Notes under the pieces: generated by a model
The model's input: the letters and a program-made list of their open reading frames with translations, nothing else
What the model was told of the DNA's origin: nothing
Database searches by the model: none
Position numbers and translations under genes: made by a program
NCBI GenBank assembly: GCA_017941735.1
Contig: JAGAVW010000046.1
Coordinates: 1-64,000 of the forward strand
DNA from: Solobacterium sp.
Lineage (GTDB): Bacteria; Bacillota_I; Bacilli_A; Erysipelotrichales; Erysipelotrichaceae
Direction of reading: 5' to 3'
DNA length: 64,000 nt
Shown here: positions 25,297 through 34,562 of the stretch, piece by piece
How the letters are laid out: the number at the start of each line of letters is the position of its first letter
How positions within the stretch are numbered: position 1 is the stretch's first letter

Positions 25297-26211
25297 ATGA
25301 AGGGTATTATTTTAGCAGGTGGTAGTGGAACGAGGTTATATCCTTTAACCAAGGTAACTTCTAAACAATTATTACCAATATATGATAAACCGATGATTTA
25401 TTATCCTTTAAGTACATTGATGCTTGCAGGAATTAAAGATATCTTAATCATTTCAACACCTACGGATTTACCAAATTTTGAGCGCTTATTAAAGGATGGG
25501 TCTCAATTTGGGGTGAATTTCTCGTATAAAGTGCAAGAAGTTCCAAATGGGCTAGCACAAGCATTTGTATTAGGTGAAGAGTTTATTGGGGATGACGATG
25601 TTTGTCTCATCCTTGGCGATAATATTTTCTATGGAAACCATTTTAGTGGCATGTTGAAAGAGGTGGTCAATAACACCAAAGAAAAGAAACATGCGACCAT
25701 ATTTGGAAAATATGTACGTGATCCAGAACGTTTTGGGGTAGCTGAATTTGATGAAGAAGGACGTGTCATTTCCTTAGAAGAAAAACCAGTCAGCCCAAAA
25801 TCGAATTATGCGGTAGTTGGTTTATATTTCTATGACAATCGTGTTGTTCAATATGCGAAAGAATTAGAACCTTCTTCCCGTGGAGAATATGAAATCACCG
25901 ATTTAAATAAGATCTACTTATATAACAATGAATTAGATTTAAAAGTATTAGGTCGTGGTTTTGCGTGGCTCGATACAGGTACGATGGATTCCTTAGCGGA
26001 AGCTGGAAATTACGTAAAGCTTGTCGAACAAGCGCAAGGAATTAAAATTTCAGTACCAGAAGAAATTGCCTATTACAATAAATGGATTGATACAGGTGAT
26101 TTATTACGTGCTGCAGGGGAATATGGAAAGAGCCCTTATGGAGATCATTTGAGGAATATTGCGGCAGGTACTGTTCAAACCTCTTATAACAGAGAAGGAA
26201 ATCGCAAATGA
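25297..26211 (+). CDS. rmlA: glucose-1-phosphate thymidylyltransferase
   Basis: 304 residues, slightly longer than the usual ~290. Signature [20 protein letters not shown] is intact, followed by [26 protein letters not shown] and [10 protein letters not shown]. It joins dTTP and glucose-1-phosphate to dTDP-glucose in the cytoplasm, the entry to dTDP-deoxysugars. It is coupled by 4-nt overlap to an SDR gene and then to rmlB, so the three make one pathway. Confidence 0.95.
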   Translation: MKGIILAGGSGTRLYPLTKVTSKQLLPIYDKPMIYYPLSTLMLAGIKDILIISTPTDLPNFERLLKDGSQFGVNFSYKVQEVPNGLAQAFVLGEEFIGDDDVCLILGDNIFYGNHFSGMLKEVVNNTKEKKHATIFGKYVRDPERFGVAEFDEEGRVISLEEKPVSPKSNYAVVGLYFYDNRVVQYAKELEPSSRGEYEITDLNKIYLYNNELDLKVLGRGFAWLDTGTMDSLAEAGNYVKLVEQAQGIKISVPEEIAYYNKWIDTGDLLRAAGEYGKSPYGDHLRNIAAGTVQTSYNREGNRK

Positions 26212-27098
26212 GAGTGATTTTTCTTGGCTGTGGCTATTTAGGATACAATCTTGCGAATCTATTATCCTCGCATTTTGAGGTAGAAGTATGGGGCATTGAA
26301 AGTGCCTATTCTTCAAAATGTGCATACTTTAAGCAAGTTGATGTATTTTCGGATGATTTAAAGAAACAAGATTTAGAAGGGGCAATCGTTGTGGATACCC
26401 TTGGTCTTGTGCAAAATAATCAAGTCGTAGAAAATGAAGATGAGGCACTTGATGCCTTTGAGATGCGTTATCGTAGCTTATTAGAAACATTACTTGAAAA
26501 AGGAATGGCACGCTATTTCTTTATTTCATCTGGAGGAACGATTTACGGGAATCACACAACACCGGTAAAAGAAGATGAGGTAATTCAACCTGTTTCCTTT
26601 TATGCGAAATCAAAGGCGCGTATTGAGGCACTTATTCAAAAACTAGAGATGAATTATGTCATTTTGCGTTTGTCTAATCCATTTGGGGGCTATCAAGAAG
26701 CATATAAACAACAAGGTGTTGTTCCAATTTTGATTCGTGCAGCCTTAGAAGAGAAACCTTTTACGATGTGGATTGAGGAAGAAAGTGTGCGCGATTATTG
26801 TTATATTGATGATGTAGCATCTGCTTTAGCATTATTAATCGATCAACCTGTAAATCAGGAAATTGTAAATGTGGGTAGTGGTATACCAACTAGTTTGAAA
26901 CATGCGATTAAAACGGTTGAAGAGATGACGGGAAAGGATATTACGGTTATACGCAAGAAAAGTGAAGCACCCGTTATCAGTTCCATCGTATTAGATATCG
27001 ATAAATTAAAAACCTTAACCGGTTTTGAGGTGAAGGTTTCCTTTGAAGAAGGTGTGAAAAGGGAAGTGGAACGAATCAGAAAGGGTGAAGAAGTATGA
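26208..27098 (+). CDS. NAD-dependent epimerase/dehydratase (SDR), probable dTDP-4-keto-sugar reductase
   Basis: 296 residues, extended SDR fold. Nucleotide loop GCGYLGYN at residues 7-14, catalytic Tyr-x-x-x-Lys in FYAKSK near residue 136, the Ser-rich strand [21 protein letters not shown] and [12 protein letters not shown]. Standing between rmlA and rmlB with 4-nt overlaps, it probably acts on dTDP-4-keto-6-deoxyglucose. No RmlC or RmlD is in the window, so a 4-keto reduction without epimerisation (as for dTDP-fucose or similar) is a fair guess, not shown. Confidence 0.8.
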   Translation: MRVIFLGCGYLGYNLANLLSSHFEVEVWGIESAYSSKCAYFKQVDVFSDDLKKQDLEGAIVVDTLGLVQNNQVVENEDEALDAFEMRYRSLLETLLEKGMARYFFISSGGTIYGNHTTPVKEDEVIQPVSFYAKSKARIEALIQKLEMNYVILRLSNPFGGYQEAYKQQGVVPILIRAALEEKPFTMWIEEESVRDYCYIDDVASALALLIDQPVNQEIVNVGSGIPTSLKHAIKTVEEMTGKDITVIRKKSEAPVISSIVLDIDKLKTLTGFEVKVSFEEGVKREVERIRKGEEV

Positions 27099-28114
27099 AA
27101 GTATTAGTGACAGGTGGAGCTGGATTTATTGGTGGAAACTATGCACTTGAGATGGTGAAAAAATATCCAGAAGATGAGATGGTGGTACTAGATGCATTGA
27201 CCTATGCAGGAAATCTAGAAACTTTAGAATCCATCATGGAAGAACCGAATTTTAAATTTGTGAAAGGGGATATCCGTAATCGTGATTTTATCTATAACTT
27301 ATTTGAAAATGAACAATTTGATGTGGTTATCAATTTTGCGGCAGAATCCCACGTGGATCGCTCCATTGAAGAGCCAGATATCTTTGTTTCAACGAATGTG
27401 ATGGGGGTACAAGTCTTATTAGATGCTTGTCGTAAATATAACGTAAAACGATTCCATCAAGTTTCAACAGATGAAGTTTATGGTGATTTACCACTCGACC
27501 GTCCAGATTTATTATTCCATGAAGATACCCCAATCCACGCAAGTTCTCCTTATTCTGCTTCAAAGGCAAGTGCAGACTTACTTGTCTTAGCGTATCATAG
27601 AACCTTTGGTTTACCCGTTACCATTAGTCGTTGTTCGAATAACTATGGACCTTATCATTTCCCTGAAAAATTGATTCCTTTAATTATTTCACGGGCTTTA
27701 AATGATGAGTCATTACCAGTTTATGGAGAAGGAAAGAATGTACGGGATTGGCTCTATGTCACAGATCACTGTAAGGCAATTGATCTGATTGTGCGTAAAG
27801 GTAAAGTAGGGGAAGTCTACAACATTGGTGGACATAACGAAAAAAGTAATTTAGAAGTGGTAAAAACCATTCTCAAATATTTGAATAAACCAGAATCATT
27901 GATTCAATTTGTGAAAGATCGCCCAGGTCATGATCTACGCTATGCGATGGATCCTACTAAGATTCAAACTGAACTTGGTTGGCAACCAGAATATGATTTT
28001 GATTCGGGAATCAAAGCGACAATTGATTGGTATTTAACGCATAAAGATTGGTGGGAACATATCATCAATGGCGAATACCAAGCATATTATGAAAAAATGT
28101 ATGGGAATCGATAA
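27095..28114 (+). CDS. rmlB: dTDP-glucose 4,6-dehydratase
   Basis: 339 residues. Glycine loop TGGAGFIGGNYALEM, NFAAESHVDRSIEEP, catalytic STDEVYGDL with the Asp-Glu pair, YSASKASADLL with Tyr-x-x-x-Lys, NNYGPYHFPEKLIPL, and RDWLYVTDHC. All are hallmark RmlB motifs. It turns dTDP-glucose into dTDP-4-keto-6-deoxyglucose. Ends the rml group and is followed by a strong terminator. Confidence 0.96.
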   Translation: MKVLVTGGAGFIGGNYALEMVKKYPEDEMVVLDALTYAGNLETLESIMEEPNFKFVKGDIRNRDFIYNLFENEQFDVVINFAAESHVDRSIEEPDIFVSTNVMGVQVLLDACRKYNVKRFHQVSTDEVYGDLPLDRPDLLFHEDTPIHASSPYSASKASADLLVLAYHRTFGLPVTISRCSNNYGPYHFPEKLIPLIISRALNDESLPVYGEGKNVRDWLYVTDHCKAIDLIVRKGKVGEVYNIGGHNEKSNLEVVKTILKYLNKPESLIQFVKDRPGHDLRYAMDPTKIQTELGWQPEYDFDSGIKATIDWYLTHKDWWEHIINGEYQAYYEKMYGNR

Positions 28115-28140
28115 AACTGTTTAAGAAATGAGAAAACTAG

Positions 28141-28170
28141 ACTTGGGCTATTTGAGCCCAAGTTTTTCTT
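28141..28170 (+). terminator. terminator after rmlB
   Basis: ACTTGGGCT and AGCCCAAGT, 9-bp perfect stem, 5-nt loop, followed by TTTTTCTTTC. Confidence 0.9.
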
Positions 28171-28203
28171 TCGTGTCGATTATGAATTATCTAAGAAGCT
28201 TAA

Positions 28204-28212
28204 TGGTATAAT
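28204..28212 (+). promoter_or_regulatory. extended -10 promoter of the first flippase gene
   Basis: TGG-TATAAT at 28204-28212; ATG 28226 follows after 13 nt without a Shine-Dalgarno site, leaving a leader of only about 6 nt. Confidence 0.6.
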
Positions 28213-28225
28213 ATTCTCGTATTGT

Positions 28226-29671
28226 ATGGATAAAAAAATACTAAAGAACTACTTATATAACATTTTGTATCAAATGGTAAAGATTGTCTTACCATTTATT
28301 TTAGTTCCTTATACCTATGCACATATTACGCCTCCTGCCCTTGGAATTTATAACTTTGCCGGGGCCATTATGCAGTGGTTCATCCTGTTTGGAATTCTAG
28401 GCGTCAATACGTATGGGAATCGAGAAATCGCGAAAGTACGGGATGATAAAAAGTTATTAAATAAAACCTTCTTTGAAATCTTTTATATGCAATTATGCAA
28501 CATGATTATTGCGATGATTGCGTATTACGTCTACATCCAATTTACCGTAACGGAACATCGCTTAATGTATCAATTGACGGGGTTAACAATGCTTGCCTCT
28601 ATGTTGGATATCACATGGTTCTTTTATGGAATTGAAGATTTTAAAAAGGCAAGTATTCGTAATACGATTGTAAAAATCTTAGGCGTTAGCCTCATCATGT
28701 TGTTATGTAAGAAACCAGAAGATTTATGGTTATATATTTTGATTAATGTAGGAAGTGAGTTGTTTGGACAACTCATCATGTTTGTGCAATTGCGTCAATA
28801 TATCACATTTGAAAAGGTGAGTTTGAAGGAAGCTTATCATAATCACTTTAAAGCAACTTTCCAATTGTTTGTGCCAACGATTGCGATTTCTGTCTATACC
28901 ATCCTTGATCAAACGATGCTTGGATATTTATACAACAAAGAACATGTCTCTTATTACTTAACCTCAATGAATATTGTCAAAATGTTCTTATATTTTATAA
29001 CGAGTATTGGAGCAGTTGCCTTACCACGTGTTACAAACTTGTATTACAACGATGCCCAGGGCGCAGAAAAGGCAAAAGCCCTCATCAATACAACCATGAA
29101 AATCGCTTTATTATTAGCACTCCCTATGTGCTTAGGAATGTGGGCGATTACACCTGGCTTTATTGGTTGGTACTTACCTACAACACCAATTATCGCAACA
29201 CTCATCCGTTGGGCTTGCCCGATTATTATCTTTATCTCGATGTCAAATGTAACAGGGATTCAATATATGGTCCCTACGGGTATGTATAACCAGTATTCGA
29301 CAAGTGTTATTGCTGGGGCAACGATTAACTTTATTGTGAATATGACTTTGATTCCAACATTAGGTGCACTTGGCGCCGTCATTGGGAGTATTATTGCGGA
29401 AATATCTGTGACTTTAATTCAATTTGTGATGATTCATAAACAAGTGAATATTCATTTCTTTGAGAAGTCTTATTTTATTTATTTGTTTGGTTCGATTCTA
29501 ATGATGCTTGTGGTTGTTGGAATTGGACGTCTTTTACCAATTGGGAAACTATCGACACTGATACAAATTCTATGTGGAATGTTGGTATATCTTTTGGTTC
29601 TTGTTATAACAAAAGAAGACTTTGTCCAATCATTATTTGAAAGATTAAAGAAGAGGAATCAAAATGCCTAA
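28226..29671 (+). CDS. Wzx-type polysaccharide flippase
   Basis: 481 residues with about 14 membrane helices (MATE/MOP flippase fold). N-terminal LPFILVPYTYAHITPPALGIYNF, NTYGNREIAKVRDD and the ITWFFYGIEDFK loop are typical of Wzx proteins that turn undecaprenyl-linked repeat units to the outer face. It overlaps the next GT2 gene by 8 nt. A second flippase lies at 33032. Confidence 0.92.
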   Translation: MDKKILKNYLYNILYQMVKIVLPFILVPYTYAHITPPALGIYNFAGAIMQWFILFGILGVNTYGNREIAKVRDDKKLLNKTFFEIFYMQLCNMIIAMIAYYVYIQFTVTEHRLMYQLTGLTMLASMLDITWFFYGIEDFKKASIRNTIVKILGVSLIMLLCKKPEDLWLYILINVGSELFGQLIMFVQLRQYITFEKVSLKEAYHNHFKATFQLFVPTIAISVYTILDQTMLGYLYNKEHVSYYLTSMNIVKMFLYFITSIGAVALPRVTNLYYNDAQGAEKAKALINTTMKIALLLALPMCLGMWAITPGFIGWYLPTTPIIATLIRWACPIIIFISMSNVTGIQYMVPTGMYNQYSTSVIAGATINFIVNMTLIPTLGALGAVIGSIIAEISVTLIQFVMIHKQVNIHFFEKSYFIYLFGSILMMLVVVGIGRLLPIGKLSTLIQILCGMLVYLLVLVITKEDFVQSLFERLKKRNQNA

Positions 29672-30647
29672 AGTAAGTATTGTTGTACCTGTTTACAATA
29701 TTGAAAACTATGTGACCCATTGCATCGAGTCTATTCTTGCGCAAACGTTCACGGATTTTGAGTGCATCTTAGTCAATGATGGCTCGAGTGATTCTTCGCC
29801 CTCTATTTTAAGAGACTATGCGACAAAAGATTCGCGCCTCATTGTTTTAGATAAACCAAATGGTGGCTTAAGTGATGCGCGTAATGCAGGGCTTGCCATC
29901 GCCAAGGGTGAATATATTCAATTTATTGATGGGGATGATTTTATTGAACCTACATTATTAGAAAAGTGTGTTCGTAAATTAGAAGAAAATGATGCGGACA
30001 TCGTGATGTTTGATATTTATCAATATTATGTGGAAACAAAGAAAAAAGAAGTCATTCAAAATCCATTCGATGAGAATAAAGTCTATTCATTAAAGAATAA
30101 TCCGAATCTATTAACTTCCATTAAAAATGCCGCATGGAATAAAATGTATCGAACAACATTATTTACGGAGAACAAGATTACTTATCCAGTTGGCTATTAT
30201 TATGAAGATTTAGGTACGACCTATCGATTAATTGCACGTGCGAAGAAAGTGGTTTTTATTAATGAGCCTTTATATGATTACCTTCAAGATCGACCTGGCA
30301 ATATTACCCATCAGTTTAACCAGCGTGTTTATCATGTCTTAGATATGGTGAAGCTAAACTTAGAAGATTATAAAGCACTAGGTTTGTATGAGACCTATTA
30401 TGAAGAATTAAAATATTTAAGTTGTATTAATATCATTGAAACATTAAAAAAGACACGTGATGTTGCGGATGATCATTTGGTCAATGCGTTTATTGAAGCT
30501 TGTTTTTCGTTTATCAAAGAGAATTGGCCAGAGTATCCTAAGTGTAAGTATCCAACTAAGCGTGAGAAGAATGATTGGATTTATATGAACCAAACGTATC
30601 TCAAATGGTATTTAGCATATCGAAAAAGAAGGGGGAAAAGAGGATAG
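29664..30647 (+). CDS. family 2 glycosyltransferase
   Basis: 327 residues. VSIVVPVYNIENYVTHCIES, VNDGSSDSSPS, PNGGLSDARNAGL and the FIDGDDF metal site near residue 91; the C-terminal half has NAAWNKMYRT, a conserved element in this subgroup of capsule enzymes. Transfers one sugar of the repeat unit; donor unknown. Overlaps the flippase end by 8 nt; AAGAAGAGG is its ribosome-binding site. Confidence 0.9.
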   Translation: MPKVSIVVPVYNIENYVTHCIESILAQTFTDFECILVNDGSSDSSPSILRDYATKDSRLIVLDKPNGGLSDARNAGLAIAKGEYIQFIDGDDFIEPTLLEKCVRKLEENDADIVMFDIYQYYVETKKKEVIQNPFDENKVYSLKNNPNLLTSIKNAAWNKMYRTTLFTENKITYPVGYYYEDLGTTYRLIARAKKVVFINEPLYDYLQDRPGNITHQFNQRVYHVLDMVKLNLEDYKALGLYETYYEELKYLSCINIIETLKKTRDVADDHLVNAFIEACFSFIKENWPEYPKCKYPTKREKNDWIYMNQTYLKWYLAYRKRRGKRG

Positions 30648-30649
30648 TT

Positions 30650-31693
30650 ATGGCACAGGTAACGGTAATTGTACCAATTTATAATGTTGAAAAATACTTA
30701 CGTGCTTGTTTTGAATCACTTTTACAACAGACTAGTGATGATTTTGTGGTGCTTGCGATTAATGATGGATCACCTGATGCATCCGAAGAAATTATTAAAG
30801 AATATGTCGCAAAGTATCCAGACAAGATTTATGGGATTAAAAAAGAGAATGGGGGATATGGGTCTGTCTTGCAGGTCGCTTTTAAAGAGTTAAAAACACC
30901 ATATTTCTTAGTTTGTGATCCAGATGATACCTTAGCCCCTAATGCAGTTGAAAAGTTATTGGAATTAGCGCGTTTATCTAATGCGGATTTGACGATTGGT
31001 GCGAAGACCTTTGTCTATGATGGAAAAGAAGAACAGGATTATGATCCTGCCTATAATCGAGAATTCGCAACTTTACGTGTGCAATCGGTATACAACCAAG
31101 GAGATGATGATTTTGCGGATTTGTTTTTTGTAGATCCAAGTCCTCATGCGAAGCTCTATCGTAAGAGTCTTGTAAAAGACATTCAATTTCCTGAAAAGGT
31201 AGGCTATACGGATAATTTATTATTCTATATTAGCTTATTGAATAGTAAGAAAGTGATTTATACAGATGAAAGTTTAGCGAACTATTTAATTGATCGACCA
31301 GGCAATACTATGACCGATGTCAGTTATAAAGCACTTAATGGGCAAATCCTTGTCTTTAAGACCATCTTAGCGCAAGCAGAAAAACTAAATCCTATCGATA
31401 TGTTCTATTATCGGATGTTTGAAAGTTTCAAATACATGTTATATCAAACAAGAAGACTGAATTGTGATGAGCAACAGTATGGTGAAATCATGGACTATCT
31501 TGAAACCTTCTTACAATCCCTTCTACCAAAGGGGAAAATCATTCTTCCACTCTATAAGAAATATACTAAAAACGAACGGATTGAACGTCTTAAAGATGAA
31601 GCACTCTTAACGAAAGCGACCAGTCATCTCATGTATCAACAGATGAAAAAAGCAATGACCAAAGCGTTTTTAGAACATAAAAAAGAGGGATAA
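30650..31693 (+). CDS. family 2 glycosyltransferase
   Basis: 347 residues from ATG 30650, directly after the previous stop; the frame is open 25 codons further upstream but inside the preceding gene. VTVIVPIYNVEKYLRACFES, INDGSPDASEE, ENGGYGSVLQVAF in place of the usual GGLSDARN, and DPDDTLAPNA for the metal site. The GGYGSV variant marks a separate subgroup of GT2 enzymes, which may use a different acceptor. Lys-rich C-terminus. Confidence 0.88.
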   Translation: MAQVTVIVPIYNVEKYLRACFESLLQQTSDDFVVLAINDGSPDASEEIIKEYVAKYPDKIYGIKKENGGYGSVLQVAFKELKTPYFLVCDPDDTLAPNAVEKLLELARLSNADLTIGAKTFVYDGKEEQDYDPAYNREFATLRVQSVYNQGDDDFADLFFVDPSPHAKLYRKSLVKDIQFPEKVGYTDNLLFYISLLNSKKVIYTDESLANYLIDRPGNTMTDVSYKALNGQILVFKTILAQAEKLNPIDMFYYRMFESFKYMLYQTRRLNCDEQQYGEIMDYLETFLQSLLPKGKIILPLYKKYTKNERIERLKDEALLTKATSHLMYQQMKKAMTKAFLEHKKEG

Positions 31694-31695
31694 AT

Positions 31696-32016
31696 ATGGA
31701 TAAAACCATTGGTATTCTTTTGTGGATTGTATTAGGAATACTTGCCTTCTTTGTGTTTGGATATACTACATTAATGAAAAAGCGGATTGCGAAAGATGGC
31801 TTAGAAACTAGTGCAGTAGTAACCAAAATAGAGGAGCTCTTAGATCCAGATACAATCACTTCTGATTATCGATGGTATGTGGAATATTATGACGAAAAAG
31901 GAGAGCGCCAACAAGGAATGTTGTTTAAGTGCCCGGATTTAAAGGTAGGCGATAAAGTACGCATTAAGTATCATCCTAAGAATCATAATTATGCAGAATA
32001 TGTACGTCAGCTCTAA
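31696..32016 (+). CDS. small membrane protein, DUF3592-like
   Basis: 106 residues: N-terminal membrane helix (6-26), then a small beta-rich domain with SAVVTKIEELL, YVEYYDEKGERQQGML and LKVGDKVRIKYHPKN, which is the layout of DUF3592 proteins. Function unknown. It is 2 nt after a glycosyltransferase gene and so is co-transcribed with it. Confidence 0.7.
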   Translation: MDKTIGILLWIVLGILAFFVFGYTTLMKKRIAKDGLETSAVVTKIEELLDPDTITSDYRWYVEYYDEKGERQQGMLFKCPDLKVGDKVRIKYHPKNHNYAEYVRQL

Positions 32017-32036
32017 TCTTATTGGAAAGCGTTCTA

Positions 32037-32045
32037 TGGTATAAT
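32037..32045 (+). promoter_or_regulatory. extended -10 promoter before GT2/flippase pair
   Basis: TGG-TATAAT at 32037-32045; AAAGGAAG lies between it and ATG 32068. Confidence 0.6.
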
Positions 32046-32067
32046 ATTGCGGTTAAAGGAAGAAGAA

Positions 32068-33030
32068 ATGAAAGTATCTGTAATTGTACCAATGTACAAT
32101 GTTGAAGCTTATGTAGGGGCTTGTTTAGATTCGCTTAAAGCACAAACCCTACAGGATATGGAAGTCATACTTGTGGATGATGGTTGTACCGATGATACGG
32201 CAAAGATTGCCCAATCCTATGTAGACCAAAACCCAAGTCTTTTTACATTGTTTCATAAAGAAAACGGAGGGCTGAGTGATGCCCGTAATTTTGGCATTCC
32301 TCACGCAAAAGGAGAATATATTGCCTTTTTAGATAGTGATGATTTTGTGGAACCTACTTTTTATGAAAAGATGCTTCAAAAGATTGAAGAAGGGCATGAT
32401 ATTGTTGTTTGTGATATTGAATATTGGTATGAAGAGGCTGAAAAGCGTCATGTCATGAAAGGCTTATCTAGTTGGCCTGCAGATACGATTCAAAAGAAGG
32501 CTATGTTATCGCCTATGTTTGCTTGGAATAAGCTTTATAAAGCTTCTTATTTTCAAGGTGAAAAGGGGTATCGTTATCCCGTTGGAACTTGGTATGAAGA
32601 CATTCCCGTTACAACCATGTTATTTGCTAGGGCAAAATCCATTGGTTATGTAGAAGAAAGCCTTGTGCATTATCGCCAAAGAGAAGGCAGTATTATGAGT
32701 GAAAAAAGTCCTCGTGTAAAAGAGATTTTTGGAGTGATGGAACTTGTGCGAAAGAACTTCAAAGAGGCAGGTCTTTATGAAGAATATTATGACGAACTTG
32801 AATATTTACACATTGAACATTTACGATTATATGGGATGTTTCGGTTTGTGCGCTCCGATTATTGGGAAGAGTGCTTTGATGAAAGTGAACAAGTCATGTT
32901 AAGAAACTTCCCCAATTGGCGAGGAAATAAATACTTAGAAAACCTTAACTTTAAGAATCAACTTTTCTTAGATTATTATTCTAAGGGTACCGCATGGATT
33001 TTTAACTATCGTATTAAAGAAGGAGAATAG
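32068..33030 (+). CDS. family 2 glycosyltransferase
   Basis: 320 residues. VSVIVPMYNVEAYVGACLDS, VDDGCTDDTAK, ENGGLSDARNFGI, FLDSDDF; the FAWNKLYKASYF element matches the subgroup of the gene at 29664. ATG 32068 is chosen over the TTG at 32047, since AAAGGAAG stands 5 nt before it and the TTG would overlap the promoter. Its stop is one base from the start region of the second flippase. Confidence 0.9.
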   Translation: MKVSVIVPMYNVEAYVGACLDSLKAQTLQDMEVILVDDGCTDDTAKIAQSYVDQNPSLFTLFHKENGGLSDARNFGIPHAKGEYIAFLDSDDFVEPTFYEKMLQKIEEGHDIVVCDIEYWYEEAEKRHVMKGLSSWPADTIQKKAMLSPMFAWNKLYKASYFQGEKGYRYPVGTWYEDIPVTTMLFARAKSIGYVEESLVHYRQREGSIMSEKSPRVKEIFGVMELVRKNFKEAGLYEEYYDELEYLHIEHLRLYGMFRFVRSDYWEECFDESEQVMLRNFPNWRGNKYLENLNFKNQLFLDYYSKGTAWIFNYRIKEGE

Positions 33031-33031
33031 T

Positions 33032-34561
33032 ACGAGAACGAGATATTCTTTTTACAACTTTATTGTCAGCACGATTGCGGCAGTATTATTACCACTCATC
33101 GGATTTATTAAATTCCGACTTTTTGTCGATTTCTATGGGAGTGATATTAATGGGTTACAGCTAACCATTGCCCAAGTCATTACGTTCTTAAATATTTGTG
33201 AACTTGCGTATTCTTTGGCATTCCGCCAATTATTATTTAAACCACTTGCGGAAGGAGATCGAAACGAAGTCCTCAATATCTACCATGGGGCACGTCGCAT
33301 CTTTAATATTACCGGGTGGGTAGTCCTAGCCTTAGCCGCAATCCTTGCGTTTGGCTTCCCATTCTTTGCGGATTCTCCACTTGATTACTACCAAACGGTA
33401 GGAACCTTCTTCTTACTTGCCTTACCACATGGCTTATCTTATTTCTTGATGGGACCAAACTTTGTGATTATGGCAGACCAAAAAGAATATAAGATTAATA
33501 TTTGGATTCAAAGTATCTCCATTTTACGTATGGTCTTTATGGTGCTTGCGATTATCTTAAAGTTACCATTTATCGCCATTTTAATCATTGAAGCAGCGAA
33601 TATTCTATGTGCTAACTGGATGGCACGGTGGGTCGCACTTAAGGCTTATCCGTGGTTAAAGGAACCAGCGAAGAATCCAAATGATAGTTCCTTTAAGAAA
33701 AAGGCAAGTTATGCGATGATTCAACGCTTATCCGAACTTGCGACAACCCAAACCGATAACATTGTGATATCTGGCTTTATGGGATACGCGATGTCTTCTG
33801 TTTATGGTACGTACAGCTATTTAACCGATAATATTGGAAAGATTACACAAACGATGGTGCAATCCCCAATGAATAGTTTTGGGAATCTATTCAATGATAA
33901 ACACCGGGATCGTTATGCGGTATTCTTAGAATTCTTTAATTTCTCGACCTATATTTCAACAATTGTCGCATGTGCCATTTATATTGTCTTGCCACAATTC
34001 GTACCCATTTGGATGCGTAATCCACTTTACGAAGTGTCGATTCCTGTTTGTGTTTGTTTAGGTTTAAATATCTTCTATATGACCTTACGTCAACCTGTTA
34101 TTATCGCAAGAGATACAAATGGGTTATATGTAGATGCGAAAAATAATGCCTATTTATTAGCGATTGTAAAAGTCGTGTTATCCATTCTTCTTGTGAAACC
34201 ATTAGGTTTATTTGGGGTTGCTTTAGCGACGACCTTATCTTATTGGACCATTGATTTATTCTATAATCCAAACTTAGTTTATACACGCGTCTTCCATCGT
34301 AAGACAACCGAATACTATTCCTTAGTATTCATTCGTTTAGCGATTGCCTTAGGAATTGCGTTTGTAGGCAATGTGATTTGGCAGATGTATTTTGTGGAAC
34401 GATGCGTAAATGTCATGAGTTTGATTCTTAATATTATTCTCATTGGATGCTTTATTTTGGTTTTGACTACATGCATTTATTGGTTCTGTTTTGGATCGTT
34501 TAGAAATTTATTCTATCGTTTCATGAGTATTATAAAGAAACGTAGCGCAAAGGAGCGTTAG
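33032..34561 (+). CDS. second Wzx-type flippase, apparently with an ACG start
   Basis: The first ATG/GTG/TTG-type codon in frame is TTG 33215, but the 61 codons before it are clearly family sequence (TRYSFYNFIVSTIAAVLLPL, then LFVDFYGSDINGLQL), forming the first membrane helix and its loop. The in-frame codon ACG at 33032 lies 7 nt after AAGGAG, just where a start should be, giving about 509 residues. About 12-14 membrane helices; MOP flippase fold. Either a true ACG start or an ATG mutated by one base. Two bases before it is the stop of the GT2 gene. Confidence 0.75.
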   Translation, partial: TRTRYSFYNFIVSTIAAVLLPLIGFIKFRLFVDFYGSDINGLQLTIAQVITFLNICELAYSLAFRQLLFKPLAEGDRNEVLNIYHGARRIFNITGWVVLALAAILAFGFPFFADSPLDYYQTVGTFFLLALPHGLSYFLMGPNFVIMADQKEYKINIWIQSISILRMVFMVLAIILKLPFIAILIIEAANILCANWMARWVALKAYPWLKEPAKNPNDSSFKKKASYAMIQRLSELATTQTDNIVISGFMGYAMSSVYGTYSYLTDNIGKITQTMVQSPMNSFGNLFNDKHRDRYAVFLEFFNFSTYISTIVACAIYIVLPQFVPIWMRNPLYEVSIPVCVCLGLNIFYMTLRQPVIIARDTNGLYVDAKNNAYLLAIVKVVLSILLVKPLGLFGVALATTLSYWTIDLFYNPNLVYTRVFHRKTTEYYSLVFIRLAIALGIAFVGNVIWQMYFVERCVNVMSLILNIILIGCFILVLTTCIYWFCFGSFRNLFYRFMSIIKKRSAKER

Positions 34562-34562
34562 T

